A DNA stretch of 33,767 nt from Candidatus Magasanikiibacteriota bacterium (lineage in GTDB: Bacteria > Patescibacteriota > Patescibacteriia > Magasanikbacterales > GWA2-37-8), in contig JACPGS010000029.1 of NCBI GenBank assembly GCA_016189025.1, positions 79,911-113,677 on the forward strand, written 5' to 3'. Positions 7,331-15,659 of the stretch are shown here, one piece after another. Position numbers and translations under genes: made by a program. Numbering within the stretch: position 1 is the first letter of the stretch; each line of letters begins with the position of its first letter. The notes below the pieces were generated by a model that did no database searches, was not told the DNA's origin, and worked only from the letters and a program-made list of their open reading frames with translations.

Positions 7331-8083
7331 ATGGCTTTTATCACTCCTACCCCGCGGCGCTGGTACCATAGCGGTGCGCGTCTGGCGCTCGCCGGGCTTG
7401 CGGCGCTGGGCTTGGCGGTAGTGATTATTTTTATCGGTTTGACCTGGCAGTACTGGCGTCAGATTCGGGGCGGGCAGGGGGCAGAGTTGAAAGAGCGGCT
7501 ATTCGGGGGTTTTACCGCCGGTTTTTCCGGCGGTGGCGGCGCTACCAGGGTGGCGCGCAGCGAGGTGGAAACCAGCGATGACCCGGCGCTCGGCAGCGAG
7601 CGGGCCGCGGTGGTGATTGTGGAATTTGTGGATTTCCAGTGTCCCAACTGCCGCGCCGCGGCGCCCATTATGCAGGCCCTGCTGCAGCGTTACGGCGCCC
7701 AAGTGCGTTTGATTATTCGCGATTTTCCCATTGAACAGATTCATCCGGGGGCCGGGCGCTTGGGGGCGCTCGCCGGGTGTGCCGATGCCCAGGGTCGGTT
7801 TTGGCCGGTGCACGATTTGTTGCTTCGGGAGCAGGAGGCCTTTGCCGGCGAATTAACGCCCGAAAAAATCGCGCGGGTAGCGTCTGAAGCGGATTTGGAC
7901 CTGGCGCAATTAAACCGCTGTCTGGCGGCGCCGGAAACGGAAATTGAAGTGCGGAAAGATTTTCTGGACGGGTTGCGTTTTGGGGTGCGGGGAACGCCGA
8001 CGTTTTTTGTCAACGGCGAAAAGGTGGAAGGGACGATTCCGCTATCCGCCTGGGAGCGGTATCTAGCCAAGTTTCTTAAATAG
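7331..8083 (+). CDS. Membrane-anchored DsbA-family thiol oxidoreductase
   Basis: 250 residues. One N-terminal membrane helix (about 18-38) puts the rest outside the cell. A thioredoxin-fold domain with a helical insert follows. The redox motif is CPNC (104-107) inside VEFVDFQCPNC, and the cis-proline loop is GTPTFFVNG (about 221-229). This pattern is typical of BdbD/DsbA-like proteins that form disulfides in secreted proteins. The cysteine-rich secreted proteins in this window (the VirB2-like protein just downstream and the TSP1 protein at 30-31 kb) are plausible substrates by inference. No DsbB/VKOR partner is in the window. Confidence 0.88.
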   Translation: MAFITPTPRRWYHSGARLALAGLAALGLAVVIIFIGLTWQYWRQIRGGQGAELKERLFGGFTAGFSGGGGATRVARSEVETSDDPALGSERAAVVIVEFVDFQCPNCRAAAPIMQALLQRYGAQVRLIIRDFPIEQIHPGAGRLGALAGCADAQGRFWPVHDLLLREQEAFAGELTPEKIARVASEADLDLAQLNRCLAAPETEIEVRKDFLDGLRFGVRGTPTFFVNGEKVEGTIPLSAWERYLAKFLK

Positions 8084-8121
8084 CTTAGAGTATCGAATTA
8101 TTACTATCTGGTCGCTCGGTC

Positions 8122-8188
8122 GTGGTAGACACCCTCCGTGCTCCCCCCGCCTACGCGGGGGTGCGCGCGCAGGGAACCCGTCTACCAC
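8122..8188. repeat. Structured repeat, copy 1
   Basis: Three nested stems: outer GTGGTAGAC/GTCTACCAC (8122-8130, 8180-8188), middle CCCTCCGTGC/GCGCGCAGGG, inner CCCCCGC/GCGGGGG with a CTAC loop. Copy 2 at 8290-8359 has the same layout with compensating changes in the stems. It lies in the 333-bp gap between the DsbA-like and VirB2-like genes. Confidence 0.8.
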
Positions 8189-8208
8189 TCCCTCGCTCGT
8201 TGCCTAGT

Positions 8209-8401
8209 ATGAGACTGTAGAAGAATGCAAGCTATGTCGCGTTTTTAATCTGGTCGCTATCGCTATTGCTAAAACTCACTTGGTTAGTCGCGGCAGACAC
8301 TCTTTGGGTGCTCTCCCGACTAAAGTCGGGCTGCGCGCCCAAAGATACTCGTCTGCCGCTCCCTAATGCTAACTGATTTTTCAATTCTTCTACAGTCTCA
8401 T
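8209..8401. repeat. 18-bp perfect inverted repeats flanking copy 2
   Basis: The 18-mer at 8209-8226 (ATGAGACTGTAGAAGAAT) recurs as its exact reverse complement at 8384-8401. The two bracket structured repeat copy 2, giving a 193-bp unit with the look of a small non-autonomous mobile element. The right arm ends 15 bp before the chosen start of the VirB2-like gene. Confidence 0.8.
8290..8359. repeat. Structured repeat, copy 2
   Basis: Outer stem GCGGCAGAC/GTCTGCCGC (8290-8298, 8351-8359), middle stem TCTTTGGGTGC/GCGCCCAAAGA, inner stem CCCGAC/GTCGGG with a TAAA loop. Compared with copy 1, two outer-stem T-A pairs have become C-G pairs and the middle and inner stems have changed on both sides. 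It is followed by CCCT in both copies. Confidence 0.8.
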
Positions 8402-8416
8402 TCTAGAAGTCATGAT

Positions 8417-9940
8417 ATGCGATTAATTCAATATACGTTACTCACTTTGGGGGCGTTTTTTACCCTGGCGCCGGGTTTAGCCTCCGCACAAGGGGTGCCG
8501 GAGCAGCCGAAAATTCCCGAATTTAATCCCCTTTGCTGGCGGCAGCCGGACTGCGAAGAAACCCGGGCGCGGATTTTGAATAAGACCGTGAAAGAATTGG
8601 AAGATGCCCAAAGTTTTGGCTGGATTCGGGAAAAACCCTGCCTCGGCGAGTGGGGCAAATGTTTGCCGTCCGGCGAAACCGTTACCCGCGTTAAGTTTGC
8701 CGGCCGGACGAGTTTTCGCCATCTGGGTGATTTTATCCAACTGATGTACAAATATCTGGTGGGCATTGCCGGCATTGTCGGGGTAGTGGTAATAATGGTG
8801 GCCGGCGCCCAGTATATCACTTCCGGCGGGAGTTCCGAGCGCATCACCAGCGCCAAAAAACGCATCGGCGGGGCGCTGATGGGGGTATTTTTAGCCTATC
8901 TTTCGTATTTACTGTTAAACGTTCTCAACCCGTCACTGGTTAATTTGCGTCTGCCCCAGGTATGGATGGTGCGGCCGCAAGCGCTGATTCCTCAATTTTG
9001 TTCAACCGCCTCCACCTCTGTTTTTGCTTATGCCGCCCCGACCACTGACCAGACCTCGCCGCTTGAATTTAGCAAATCTTATAATTACGATCTGACCTTT
9101 ACCGGCGAACCCAAAAAAGATGAGCTGAATAAAGCCTGGGACAAAAATACTTTTTCCTGCGGCACGCGTTTTTTGGTTAAAGACGGCGGTCGTAATGCTT
9201 GTTTTGGCGACGTTTGTCCGGATCCCGGTAATCTGTGCACTGATATTAACTTCAGCGATCCTTCTAGGCCCCGCGGGTATCATTGCGAGGCTGTTAGCAT
9301 AGCAGGCGATATTACTTATAGTAAGTTTACTGGGGACCTAGGATGCCTGAGCGTTGCAGTTCCCGGTAAGGCGGGGGAAGGGTGGGAATTTCCGGAGATA
9401 GTTGATGAAAATATTCTCGGAACTTCCCCCCCCGAAACCGAGCTATGGGTTTTTTGTAAAAATGGTAAAGGCTATGATATTGGCGCGACAGAACGGGGTG
9501 GCCGAGCACCCGGCGGTCAAGTGTATGGTTTAGCAGCAAGTGCAGCAAAAATTCGTGCGGCAATTGATAAATGCGGCGGCGAGGATCAGGTGCGCGGGTT
9601 TGCCGTTAAAATGGAGATGAACGAAACTTGCGATCCTACTTTTACCGATGAGGACCATTGGTTGGGGTGGAATGGCAATGACCGGGCGGTAGACCTGGGC
9701 GATGAGGGATTCTTGACGGGTCATATCACTGGTAAAAGAACCGATGTGGAAATGAGTTTATTCCCTCAATCCGGTCAAAAAATTAAACCAGAGCTGCTTA
9801 TTCCGCTGGCCAAAATTAGACAAGGGGTGACAATTAATGTGGAGGCCGAGGAAGTTTATGATATTGATGATACGGAATTGGGAGAGAATTTTCTCTTCGG
9901 CGGCGACCGGTCGGTGTATCGTAACATTGTGACGCAGTAG
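8417..9940 (+). CDS. VirB2/TrbC-type pilin-like protein with large cysteine-rich C-terminal domain
   Basis: 507 residues from the ATG at 8417, chosen because it gives a clean signal peptide ([15 protein letters not shown]...ASA). An ATG at 8366 would put 17 polar residues in front and overlap the inverted repeat. Two membrane helices (about 114-133 and 151-170) are joined by a short loop [16 protein letters not shown], the pattern of TrbC/VirB2-like proteins in type IV secretion or pili. The remaining roughly 330 residues are predicted extracellular, have scattered cysteines, and I do not recognise them. True VirB2 pilins are near 100 residues, so this would be a much enlarged relative. uvrA starts 2 bp after the stop, so the two may be cotranscribed. 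Confidence 0.7.
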   Translation: MRLIQYTLLTLGAFFTLAPGLASAQGVPEQPKIPEFNPLCWRQPDCEETRARILNKTVKELEDAQSFGWIREKPCLGEWGKCLPSGETVTRVKFAGRTSFRHLGDFIQLMYKYLVGIAGIVGVVVIMVAGAQYITSGGSSERITSAKKRIGGALMGVFLAYLSYLLLNVLNPSLVNLRLPQVWMVRPQALIPQFCSTASTSVFAYAAPTTDQTSPLEFSKSYNYDLTFTGEPKKDELNKAWDKNTFSCGTRFLVKDGGRNACFGDVCPDPGNLCTDINFSDPSRPRGYHCEAVSIAGDITYSKFTGDLGCLSVAVPGKAGEGWEFPEIVDENILGTSPPETELWVFCKNGKGYDIGATERGGRAPGGQVYGLAASAAKIRAAIDKCGGEDQVRGFAVKMEMNETCDPTFTDEDHWLGWNGNDRAVDLGDEGFLTGHITGKRTDVEMSLFPQSGQKIKPELLIPLAKIRQGVTINVEAEEVYDIDDTELGENFLFGGDRSVYRNIVTQ

Positions 9941-9942
9941 CT

Positions 9943-12759
9943 ATGGTGGCCGCTGACAAAGACCAATTGATTATCCGCGGCGCCCGCGCGCATAATCTTA
10001 AAAACATCACGGTTACCATTCCAAAAAATAAACTGACCGTGGTTACCGGGCTTTCCGGCTCGGGCAAATCCAGCCTGGCATTCGACACCATCTACGCCGA
10101 AGGCCAGCGGCGCTATGCCGAGTCGCTTTCGGCGTATGCCCGGCAGTTTATGGATACGCGCGACAAGCCGGCAGTGGACTCTATCGTCGGGCTGTCGCCT
10201 ACCATTGCCATTGACCAGCGCGTTTCGGTGCAGAACCCGCGTTCTACCGTAGGCACTGCCACTGAAATTTACGACCATTTGCGTTTGTTATTCGCTACCG
10301 TTGGTACGGCCTATTGTCCGGATTGCCATCTTCCGGTGCGGGCGGAGCGAGTGGGCGAAATTGCCTCGCGCGTCCGGCACCTCGCCCGGAGCGGCGAAGC
10401 GGCAGTCTATACTCCTCTGGTGCGCCGAGCCGCGGTGGACGCCAAGCAGCTGATGGAAACCGTAGAACAGTCGGGGTTAGAGTGGGTGCGGGTGGACGGC
10501 GAATTGATGCGCATTAATGACCTGGCGCGGTTTACCTTTACTACCGGCGCCGAATACACGGTGGAACTTCTGGTGGGGAAAATTACCGACATCAAACGGC
10601 AGGATCCGCTACCTCTGGTAGAAAAAGCTGCCGATTTAGGCAATGGCCTGGTGGTGGTGGCGACCGAAGAAAAGAGCGAACTGCACGCCAGCGTCGGCCT
10701 CTGCCAGCGCTGCGGCAAAATTCTGCCGCCGGTGGAAATCCGCAGCTTCAGCTTCAACAGTCCGCACGGCGCCTGCCCGCGCTGCACTGGTTTGGGCGTT
10801 ACCATGGAGGTAGATCCGAACTTGGTAGTTCCTAATAATCGGCTGACTTTGGCGGAAGGCGCTATTCAGCCCTGGACACGGTTAACAGGGAATCAAAGCT
10901 GGTATCAGAAATTGCTCGCCGCGGTGGCGGAACGGTATCAGTTTTCCCTGCGCGTCGCCGTTGGCGAGCTGCCGGCCAAGGTAATGGATACTATCCTCTA
11001 CGGCAGCGGCGAGGAGCGCTACCGGATTGACAATAAAGAGGTAAATTTCCCGGGCGTGATTCCCGATCTGCTCCAGAAGCATCTGGAAACCACCTCGGAA
11101 TACGTGCGCAAAGAAATTGAGCAATACATGCGCGAGCAGGTTTGCCCCATCTGCCAGGGGCGTCGCCTGCGGCGCGAGGCCTTGGCAGTGCGGGTAGCCG
11201 ACCATACCATTGCCGAACTTTCCGCGCTTTCCGTGGAAGAATTACGCACTCTCCTTAGCGAACTCAAGCTCCCGGCTCCTGAAGGGGCCATCGGCCAGCC
11301 CATTATTGCGGAATTAAACCCCCGCCTTAGTAATCTGGTGGAAGTAGGGCTGGGGTATTTAAGTTTGCATCGCTCTCTAAATACTCTCTCCGGCGGCGAA
11401 GTAACGCGGGTCCGGCTCGCGACCCAGCTATCGGCTGGGCTCACGGGAGTAATTTATGTATTAGACGAGCCCTCGGTCGGACTGCACCCGCGCGACAACG
11501 AGCGGCTGATCGGCACGCTTAAATATCTGCGCGACCTGGGGAACACGGTAATTGTGGTAGAGCATGATCCGGCGATGATGCTCGCCGCCGACTATTTAAT
11601 TGATATCGGCCCGGGGGCTGGCATCCAGGGCGGCGAAGTGCTGCTCGCCGGCACCTTGGCCGAGGTAAAGCGCGCCGGCGGGGCGGCCAGCCATTCCCTG
11701 ACGGCCGGTTACCTGTGGGGCGGGCGCCGCCTGGAGGCGCCCCCGGCGGCCCGGCGCGCTAAGGCCGGGAAAAGCAAAGAAAAGGTTATTTCCATTGTCG
11801 GCGCCAGCGCTTTTAATTTGAAAAATGTTACCGTAGATATTCCCCTGGGCAAGTTGGTATGCGTTACCGGTGTATCAGGGTCAGGCAAGTCGTCGCTTAT
11901 TATTCACATTCTCTCGCGGGCGCTCGCTAAGCATTTTTTCCGCGCCAAAGAAGAGCCGGGCACTCACAAAGCCATTAAGGGATTGGGCAACATCAATAAA
12001 GTGATTGCCATTGATCAGACGCCCATCGGCCGCACCCCGCGCTCCAACCCGGCCACTTATACCGGCGTCTTTACGCCGATCCGCGATCTGTTTGCTTCGC
12101 TTACCGAGGCGCGGATGCGCGGGTACGACGCCGGCAAATTCAGCTTTAACGTGAAAGGCGGTCGTTGCGAAGCCTGCAGCGGCGACGGTTACGTGCGCAT
12201 CCCCATGCAATTTTTGGCCGACGTGTTTGTGGAATGCACCGAATGCGGGGGACTGCGCTATAATGCCGAGGCGCTGGAAATTCATTACCGCAATAAAACC
12301 ATTGCTGATGTCTTGGCGATGACGGTAGATGAAGCGGCGCGATTTTTTGCCGACTTGCCGGCCATTGCTCACAAGCTGCAGGTACTCTCGGAAGTGGGGC
12401 TGGGCTACATTGAGCTGGGGCAACCGGCCACCACCATCTCCGGCGGCGAGGCGCAGCGGATTAAGTTAGCGCAGGAATTAGCTCGCGCTTCCACTGGCGC
12501 CACTTTGTATATTCTGGACGAGCCGACTACCGGATTGCATTTTGAAGACACCAAGCGGCTGATGATAGTATTGCGGCAGTTGGTGGACAAGGGCAATTCC
12601 GTTATCATTATTGAACATAATTTAGACGTGATCCGGGCGGCAGATTGGGTAATTGATTTAGGGCCGGAAGGTGGTACGGGCGGTGGCGAAGTAGTAGCCG
12701 TCGGGTCACCGGCCGCGATTAAAAAATGCCAGCGCAGCTGGACCGGCCGGTATTTGTGA
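9943..12759 (+). CDS. uvrA: UvrABC excision nuclease subunit A
   Basis: DNA damage-sensing ATPase of nucleotide excision repair. The 938 residues match the E. coli length. Two ABC modules are present: Walker A GLSGSGKS (36-43) and GVSGSGKSS, two signature motifs NTLSGGE and TISGGEAQR, and Walker B segments ending VLDEPS and [10 protein letters not shown]. Zinc modules are CQRC...CPRC in the first half and CEAC...CTEC in the second. There is no sign of truncation. It starts 2 bp after the VirB2-like gene, an odd partner for a repair gene, and converges on rplS. Confidence 0.97.
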   Translation: MVAADKDQLIIRGARAHNLKNITVTIPKNKLTVVTGLSGSGKSSLAFDTIYAEGQRRYAESLSAYARQFMDTRDKPAVDSIVGLSPTIAIDQRVSVQNPRSTVGTATEIYDHLRLLFATVGTAYCPDCHLPVRAERVGEIASRVRHLARSGEAAVYTPLVRRAAVDAKQLMETVEQSGLEWVRVDGELMRINDLARFTFTTGAEYTVELLVGKITDIKRQDPLPLVEKAADLGNGLVVVATEEKSELHASVGLCQRCGKILPPVEIRSFSFNSPHGACPRCTGLGVTMEVDPNLVVPNNRLTLAEGAIQPWTRLTGNQSWYQKLLAAVAERYQFSLRVAVGELPAKVMDTILYGSGEERYRIDNKEVNFPGVIPDLLQKHLETTSEYVRKEIEQYMREQVCPICQGRRLRREALAVRVADHTIAELSALSVEELRTLLSELKLPAPEGAIGQPIIAELNPRLSNLVEVGLGYLSLHRSLNTLSGGEVTRVRLATQLSAGLTGVIYVLDEPSVGLHPRDNERLIGTLKYLRDLGNTVIVVEHDPAMMLAADYLIDIGPGAGIQGGEVLLAGTLAEVKRAGGAASHSLTAGYLWGGRRLEAPPAARRAKAGKSKEKVISIVGASAFNLKNVTVDIPLGKLVCVTGVSGSGKSSLIIHILSRALAKHFFRAKEEPGTHKAIKGLGNINKVIAIDQTPIGRTPRSNPATYTGVFTPIRDLFASLTEARMRGYDAGKFSFNVKGGRCEACSGDGYVRIPMQFLADVFVECTECGGLRYNAEALEIHYRNKTIADVLAMTVDEAARFFADLPAIAHKLQVLSEVGLGYIELGQPATTISGGEAQRIKLAQELARASTGATLYILDEPTTGLHFEDTKRLMIVLRQLVDKGNSVIIIEHNLDVIRAADWVIDLGPEGGTGGGEVVAVGSPAAIKKCQRSWTGRYL

Positions 12760-12761
12760 AT

Positions 12762-12798
12762 AAAAAATCCCCCGAGCAAAAATCTCGGGGGGGGGGGG
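12762..12798 (-). terminator. Intrinsic terminator of rplS with a G12/C12 tract
   Basis: On the minus strand a C-rich arm, loop ATTTTTG and CTCGGGGG arm are followed by ATTTTTT. The plus strand carries twelve consecutive G (12787-12798) directly against the rplS stop codon. Only eight bases are needed for the stem, so the homopolymer is longer than the hairpin requires. On the plus strand no T run follows, so uvrA termination here is less certain. Confidence 0.8.
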
Positions 12799-13128
12799 TT
12801 ACTTCTTCTCCTTTAATTTCCTCTTAAAGTCGCCGCGCAAGTAGTGCAGTTTAGCGCGGCGCACCCGATACTCCCGCACTTTTTCCACGCGGTCAATCAC
12901 CGGCGAGTGCACCGGGAAAATTTTTTCCACGCCTACCCCCTCGGAAATTTTGCGCACCGTAAAAGTAGCGCCGGCTTCTTTCCCGTGCCGCACGGCGATT
13001 ACGGTGCCCGCAAACACCTGCAAGCGTTCTTTTTCTTCGCCTTTGGCCGTAGTTTCTTTAATTTTTTGGTGCACCTTTACCACCATGCCTGGTTTGAGTT
13101 CGCTGGCGGCAATTGTTTGGTCTGCCAT
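12799..13128 (-). CDS. rplS: 50S ribosomal protein L19 (bL19)
   Basis: 109 residues from the ATG at 13128, preferred over 13143 because AGGTGA lies 4 nt before it as a Shine-Dalgarno. Family features: [41 protein letters not shown] and the basic end [21 protein letters not shown]19 sits at the subunit interface. The usual neighbours rimM and trmD are absent. Upstream lies a repeat-derived gap, then gmk on the same strand. Confidence 0.96.
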   Translation of the reverse strand: MADQTIAASELKPGMVVKVHQKIKETTAKGEEKERLQVFAGTVIAVRHGKEAGATFTVRKISEGVGVEKIFPVHSPVIDRVEKVREYRVRRAKLHYLRGDFKRKLKEKK

Positions 13129-13136
13129 ATTATCAC

Positions 13137-13223
13137 CTGTCATTCCGAACGGAGGCGAGGAATCTTTATCTCACTTTCTATCTTGATGAATGATTTCTCG
13201 CTATCGCTCGCAATGGCAATTAA
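13137..13223. repeat. REP-like palindromic repeat upstream of rplS
   Basis: Begins TGTCATTCCGAACG, passes through GGCGAGGAATC, and ends with TCGCTATCGCTCGCAATGGC. The first half matches the ends of the element inside the RluD-family gene (17073-17161). It fills most of the 124-bp gap between rplS and gmk. Confidence 0.65.
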
Positions 13224-13252
13224 AATTCGCTATTAGTTAAAGTCGCTCTATT

Positions 13253-13861
13253 TTAGCCGGTTGACGCTGTTCTGTCAATACCTTGGTGGGGGCCTTCGCC
13301 GCGCAATAGATAGGGCTTAATAATGCCGGCGATTTTGTCCATCGTTTCGTTCAGCCGGCCCTCGGCGTTAATCACCTGATAATCAAAGCGGTCTTTGGCA
13401 GTCAGCTCGCGTTCCGCGGATTTAAGCCGCGCCTGAAAATCGCCCTCGGTCATTTCGCCGCGGTTTTTAATGTGGTCCACCATTTGTTCGTGCGATTCGG
13501 GCAGCAGGAACACGGAAACGGCGCGGCGGCCAAACTGCTTCATCAGTTGTTCGGCGCCCTGCACGTCAATGTTAAAAATTACCGGATTATGGTTTAGCAC
13601 CGCCAGAGTTTCTTCGCGGTGCGTGCCGTAATAATCGCCGTGCACGGTGGCCCATTCCAAAAATTCGCCGGCATCGCGCCGGCGCTCAAACTCGGGGCGG
13701 CTCACATAATACATCTTTTTATCCTCGGTGGAAAATTCCCGCCGCCGGCGGGTGGTGTAGGTAACGCTGGAGTGCAGGGCGGGGAAAGTTTTTAAGAGCG
13801 CCTTGGCCACCGTGGTTTTGCCCACGCCCGCCGGGCCGCTGATGATGATTAGGGGGTGCAT
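13253..13861 (-). CDS. gmk: Guanylate kinase
   Basis: Phosphorylates GMP to GDP with ATP. 202 residues from the ATG at 13861. The longer frame open to 14038 overlaps the toxin gene and adds 59 unrelated residues. P-loop GPAGVGKTT lies at residues 9-17. SVTYTTRRRREFS (GMP-binding loop), YYVSRPEFE, GDYYGTHRE and IFNIDVQGAEQL follow family order. It starts 16 bp after the RelE-type toxin stop, so it may be transcribed from the toxin-antitoxin promoter, which would tie an essential gene to that promoter. Confidence 0.95.
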   Translation of the reverse strand: MHPLIIISGPAGVGKTTVAKALLKTFPALHSSVTYTTRRRREFSTEDKKMYYVSRPEFERRRDAGEFLEWATVHGDYYGTHREETLAVLNHNPVIFNIDVQGAEQLMKQFGRRAVSVFLLPESHEQMVDHIKNRGEMTEGDFQARLKSAERELTAKDRFDYQVINAEGRLNETMDKIAGIIKPYLLRGEGPHQGIDRTASTG

Positions 13862-13877
13862 AATGTTAGGCAGGCTC

Positions 13878-14135
13878 TTAGTCGTAGATGTCTTTGCGAT
13901 GGTCAATATCAAAGCAAATAGCCGTATCGGGAGTTTGGAAGTAAAAGAGGACACGGTACCGTCTAGTGACGCGAAAACTAAAGACGCGGGGCAACCCCCG
14001 CACCTTTTTAACATGCAATCGTGGATCACGCCATTCACTCTGGAAGTGGGCTTCTTGGAGAAAATATAGCCGTTGGATTTCTCGTGGTAGTTTCTGCAGC
14101 GATCGTGTCAAACTTTCCGCGCGGATTACCCTCAT
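13878..14135 (-). CDS. RelE/ParE-superfamily toxin
   Basis: 85 residues with the compact RelE fold pattern: two N-terminal helices (AESLTRSLQKLPREIQRLYF), then RGLPRVFSFRVTRRYRVLFYF and the final strand ICFDIDHRKDIYD. RelE-type toxins cleave mRNA, usually on the ribosome; ParE relatives poison gyrase, so the target is uncertain. It starts one base after the stop of a 68-residue partner ORF, the usual antitoxin-then-toxin order. Arg and Tyr residues in the last third are consistent with the RNase type but do not prove it. Confidence 0.75.
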   Translation of the reverse strand: MRVIRAESLTRSLQKLPREIQRLYFLQEAHFQSEWRDPRLHVKKVRGLPRVFSFRVTRRYRVLFYFQTPDTAICFDIDHRKDIYD

Positions 14136-14136
14136 A

Positions 14137-14343
14137 CTAGGCGAGGGGCGGATATTGTTTCAAAGTGCGCCGATAGGAACGCTTAAGGCGATCCGCATGG
14201 GCATATCCTTCCAGACTCTCGGTCGGCAACAGCAACATCATTTGCGTCCGAATCAGTTTCAGTTCGGTGAGAATATGCTGGATGAGGTTAGCGGGCACTG
14301 GTTGCCTGGTGATAGCCCGTCGGGGGACTGTGATCGTAGCCAT
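14137..14343 (-). CDS. Putative antitoxin of the RelE-type pair
   Basis: 68 residues from the ATG at 14343, MATITVPRRAITRQPVPAN..., ending RRTLKQYPPLA. An ATG at 14370 and a GTG at 14373 are in frame but lie almost on the predicted transcription start. The short N-terminal strand TITVPRRA resembles the DNA-binding end of AbrB or ribbon-helix-helix antitoxins, but I cannot assign the family. The role is inferred from position one base before the toxin and from the promoter with an embedded palindrome. Confidence 0.6.
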   Translation of the reverse strand: MATITVPRRAITRQPVPANLIQHILTELKLIRTQMMLLLPTESLEGYAHADRLKRSYRRTLKQYPPLA

Positions 14344-14371
14344 ATTGGTGAATTTAATTAGGATAATCATC

Positions 14372-14386
14372 ACTCCTGGTAGGAGT
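14372..14386. promoter_or_regulatory. Palindromic operator of the toxin-antitoxin operon
   Basis: ACTCCT-GGT-AGGAGT, a 6-3-6 inverted repeat placed between the -10 box and the antitoxin start, where autoregulating antitoxins bind. The AGGAG half could also read as a Shine-Dalgarno for the 14370 start, but the 2-nt spacing is too tight. Confidence 0.5.
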
Positions 14387-14387
14387 T

Positions 14388-14416
14388 AGTATGTCATGTG
14401 AGCACCGTTCTGTCAA
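14388..14416 (-). promoter_or_regulatory. Promoter of the toxin-antitoxin operon (and possibly gmk)
   Basis: Minus-strand TTGACA (14411-14416), a 17-nt spacer and CATACT (14388-14393). Transcription would start at about 14381, inside the palindrome. Confidence 0.65.
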
Positions 14417-14442
14417 CGGGTGTGCTGTGCCATGAGAGATTC

Positions 14443-14856
14443 TTAATTTTTTATTTCAAAATCAACCATAAGTTGTCGCATATAAGGCATGGCAGGAAGT
14501 TCGCTAATCTCGGTGATTGTTGCCCAGCGGTAAGCGGAGTGTTCCTGGCCAATTGTCACTTGATCAGTGACTGCTTGAACGGCATAGACTACAAACTCAA
14601 CCGGAGTATTTCTTAGTGTGTCGCGGTAGATGCCGATTATTTTTTCAGGTTTAATTTGTAATCCAGTTTCTTCTTTTACTTCTCTTTGTACATTTTTTAA
14701 TTGTTCTTCACCTGATTCTAGTTTTCCTCCCGGTAAATCCCATAAGTCAGGGTAGGCTGTTTCGTTAGCTGCCCTCAAAAGTATCAGCCATTTTCCTTCC
14801 GGGTTTCTGATAATCGCTTTTTGAGCGATTATTTTAGTAGTTTTTTCGGCTGTCAT
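14443..14856 (-). CDS. NUDIX hydrolase
   Basis: 137 residues. The Nudix box runs from residue 43 to 66 and keeps all key positions: GGKLESGEE, then REVKEETGL (G-x5-E-x7-R-E-U-x-E-E-x-G-U). It hydrolyses nucleoside diphosphate-linked substrates. The N-terminal KAIIRNPEGKWLILLR strand resembles MutT-like housecleaning enzymes. The substrate cannot be told from sequence. It lies 71 bp upstream of the end of the histidine phosphatase gene, same strand, with no strong promoter visible. Confidence 0.9.
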   Translation of the reverse strand: MTAEKTTKIIAQKAIIRNPEGKWLILLRAANETAYPDLWDLPGGKLESGEEQLKNVQREVKEETGLQIKPEKIIGIYRDTLRNTPVEFVVYAVQAVTDQVTIGQEHSAYRWATITEISELPAMPYMRQLMVDFEIKN

Positions 14857-14927
14857 AGTGTTAGATCGTGCCGCTCTGCTAAATTTTTATTCCAGATATT
14901 CCAGGAAATAATTTTGAGTTGCATAGG

Positions 14928-15644
14928 TTAATCAACGCGAGCCAGGGTAAATTCCCTGGTTTGCCCACGGAAAGAAAGTACCGGCGCGGCGTTTGGTTTA
15001 TTTGATAGGGTAATAGTAAACGATTCCCCATTTTTAATGGGGCCGCCGAGTTCAGCCAGAGTTTGATGAGTGATCGTATTCAGAAAGGCAGCCTGGGGGA
15101 TTTCGTGCGTTACGCCAATGTAGTAAATGGTTTCTCCGGGGCGAAGTTTGTTGACAATTTGCTGCATTTTGGTTGTCATTTCTTGTAACGATTTTGCCAC
15201 ATCGCTCGGTTTTTTATCAGGTAAAATTTCTGGATTTTCAATCCAGTGTTCTACCGGACGCTCCGCATTGAGTATCTGTAGCTGCCGCATTATACCGGCG
15301 GCCACCAGCGGGGCACGGGTTTTAGCTCTTGATTCTATTAGTCGTATTTTATCGCCAAGCCCGCGTTCTGCAATCAGTCGCCGGATTGTTTCCTCAATGA
15401 TAGCGCCGGTTTCCTGGGCGCGACGCACCGAACTGCGGACGATTTTAACTACCCCGCCGCCACCGGCGAGCACATGTTCAATAATTTCTTCTGCTGCTCT
15501 GGCGGCCTGGTGCTGCCCCGTTTCGTTAAGAGCGGCGTCTTTTTCCTGCGATTCTGCTTGACCGTGGCGGAGCAAAATCAATTCTAGCCGGCGCGGTGAT
15601 GGCTCTGCCTCAAAGCGGTTTGGTGATTCTAAGGTTTCCGCCAT
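14928..15644 (-). CDS. Histidine phosphatase superfamily protein
   Basis: 238 residues. LILLRHGQAES (RHG at 26-28) provides the phospho-accepting His27, SSVRRAQETG the second Arg, and GVTHE the second histidine (H180). These are the marks of the phosphoglycerate mutase-like branch. The N-terminal 20 residues are polar and probably disordered. The gene follows the phosphohistidine-swivel gene by 15 bp on the same strand, so the two are likely coupled. A link between a phosphohistidine carrier and a histidine phosphatase is suggestive but not shown. Confidence 0.85.
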   Translation of the reverse strand: MAETLESPNRFEAEPSPRRLELILLRHGQAESQEKDAALNETGQHQAARAAEEIIEHVLAGGGGVVKIVRSSVRRAQETGAIIEETIRRLIAERGLGDKIRLIESRAKTRAPLVAAGIMRQLQILNAERPVEHWIENPEILPDKKPSDVAKSLQEMTTKMQQIVNKLRPGETIYYIGVTHEIPQAAFLNTITHQTLAELGGPIKNGESFTITLSNKPNAAPVLSFRGQTREFTLARVD

Positions 15645-15659
15645 AACATTTTGTCATTT

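Noticed and set aside
95-13880. 15-mer TGTTAGGCAGGCTCT found near 94-108 and again at 13864-13878
   Set aside because: About one such 15-base coincidence is expected by chance in a window this long on two strands, and the flanks do not match.
13253-14038. Extended gmk start at 14038
   Set aside because: The extra 59 residues overlap the toxin gene on the same strand and have no family similarity; the P-loop spacing fits the 13861 start.
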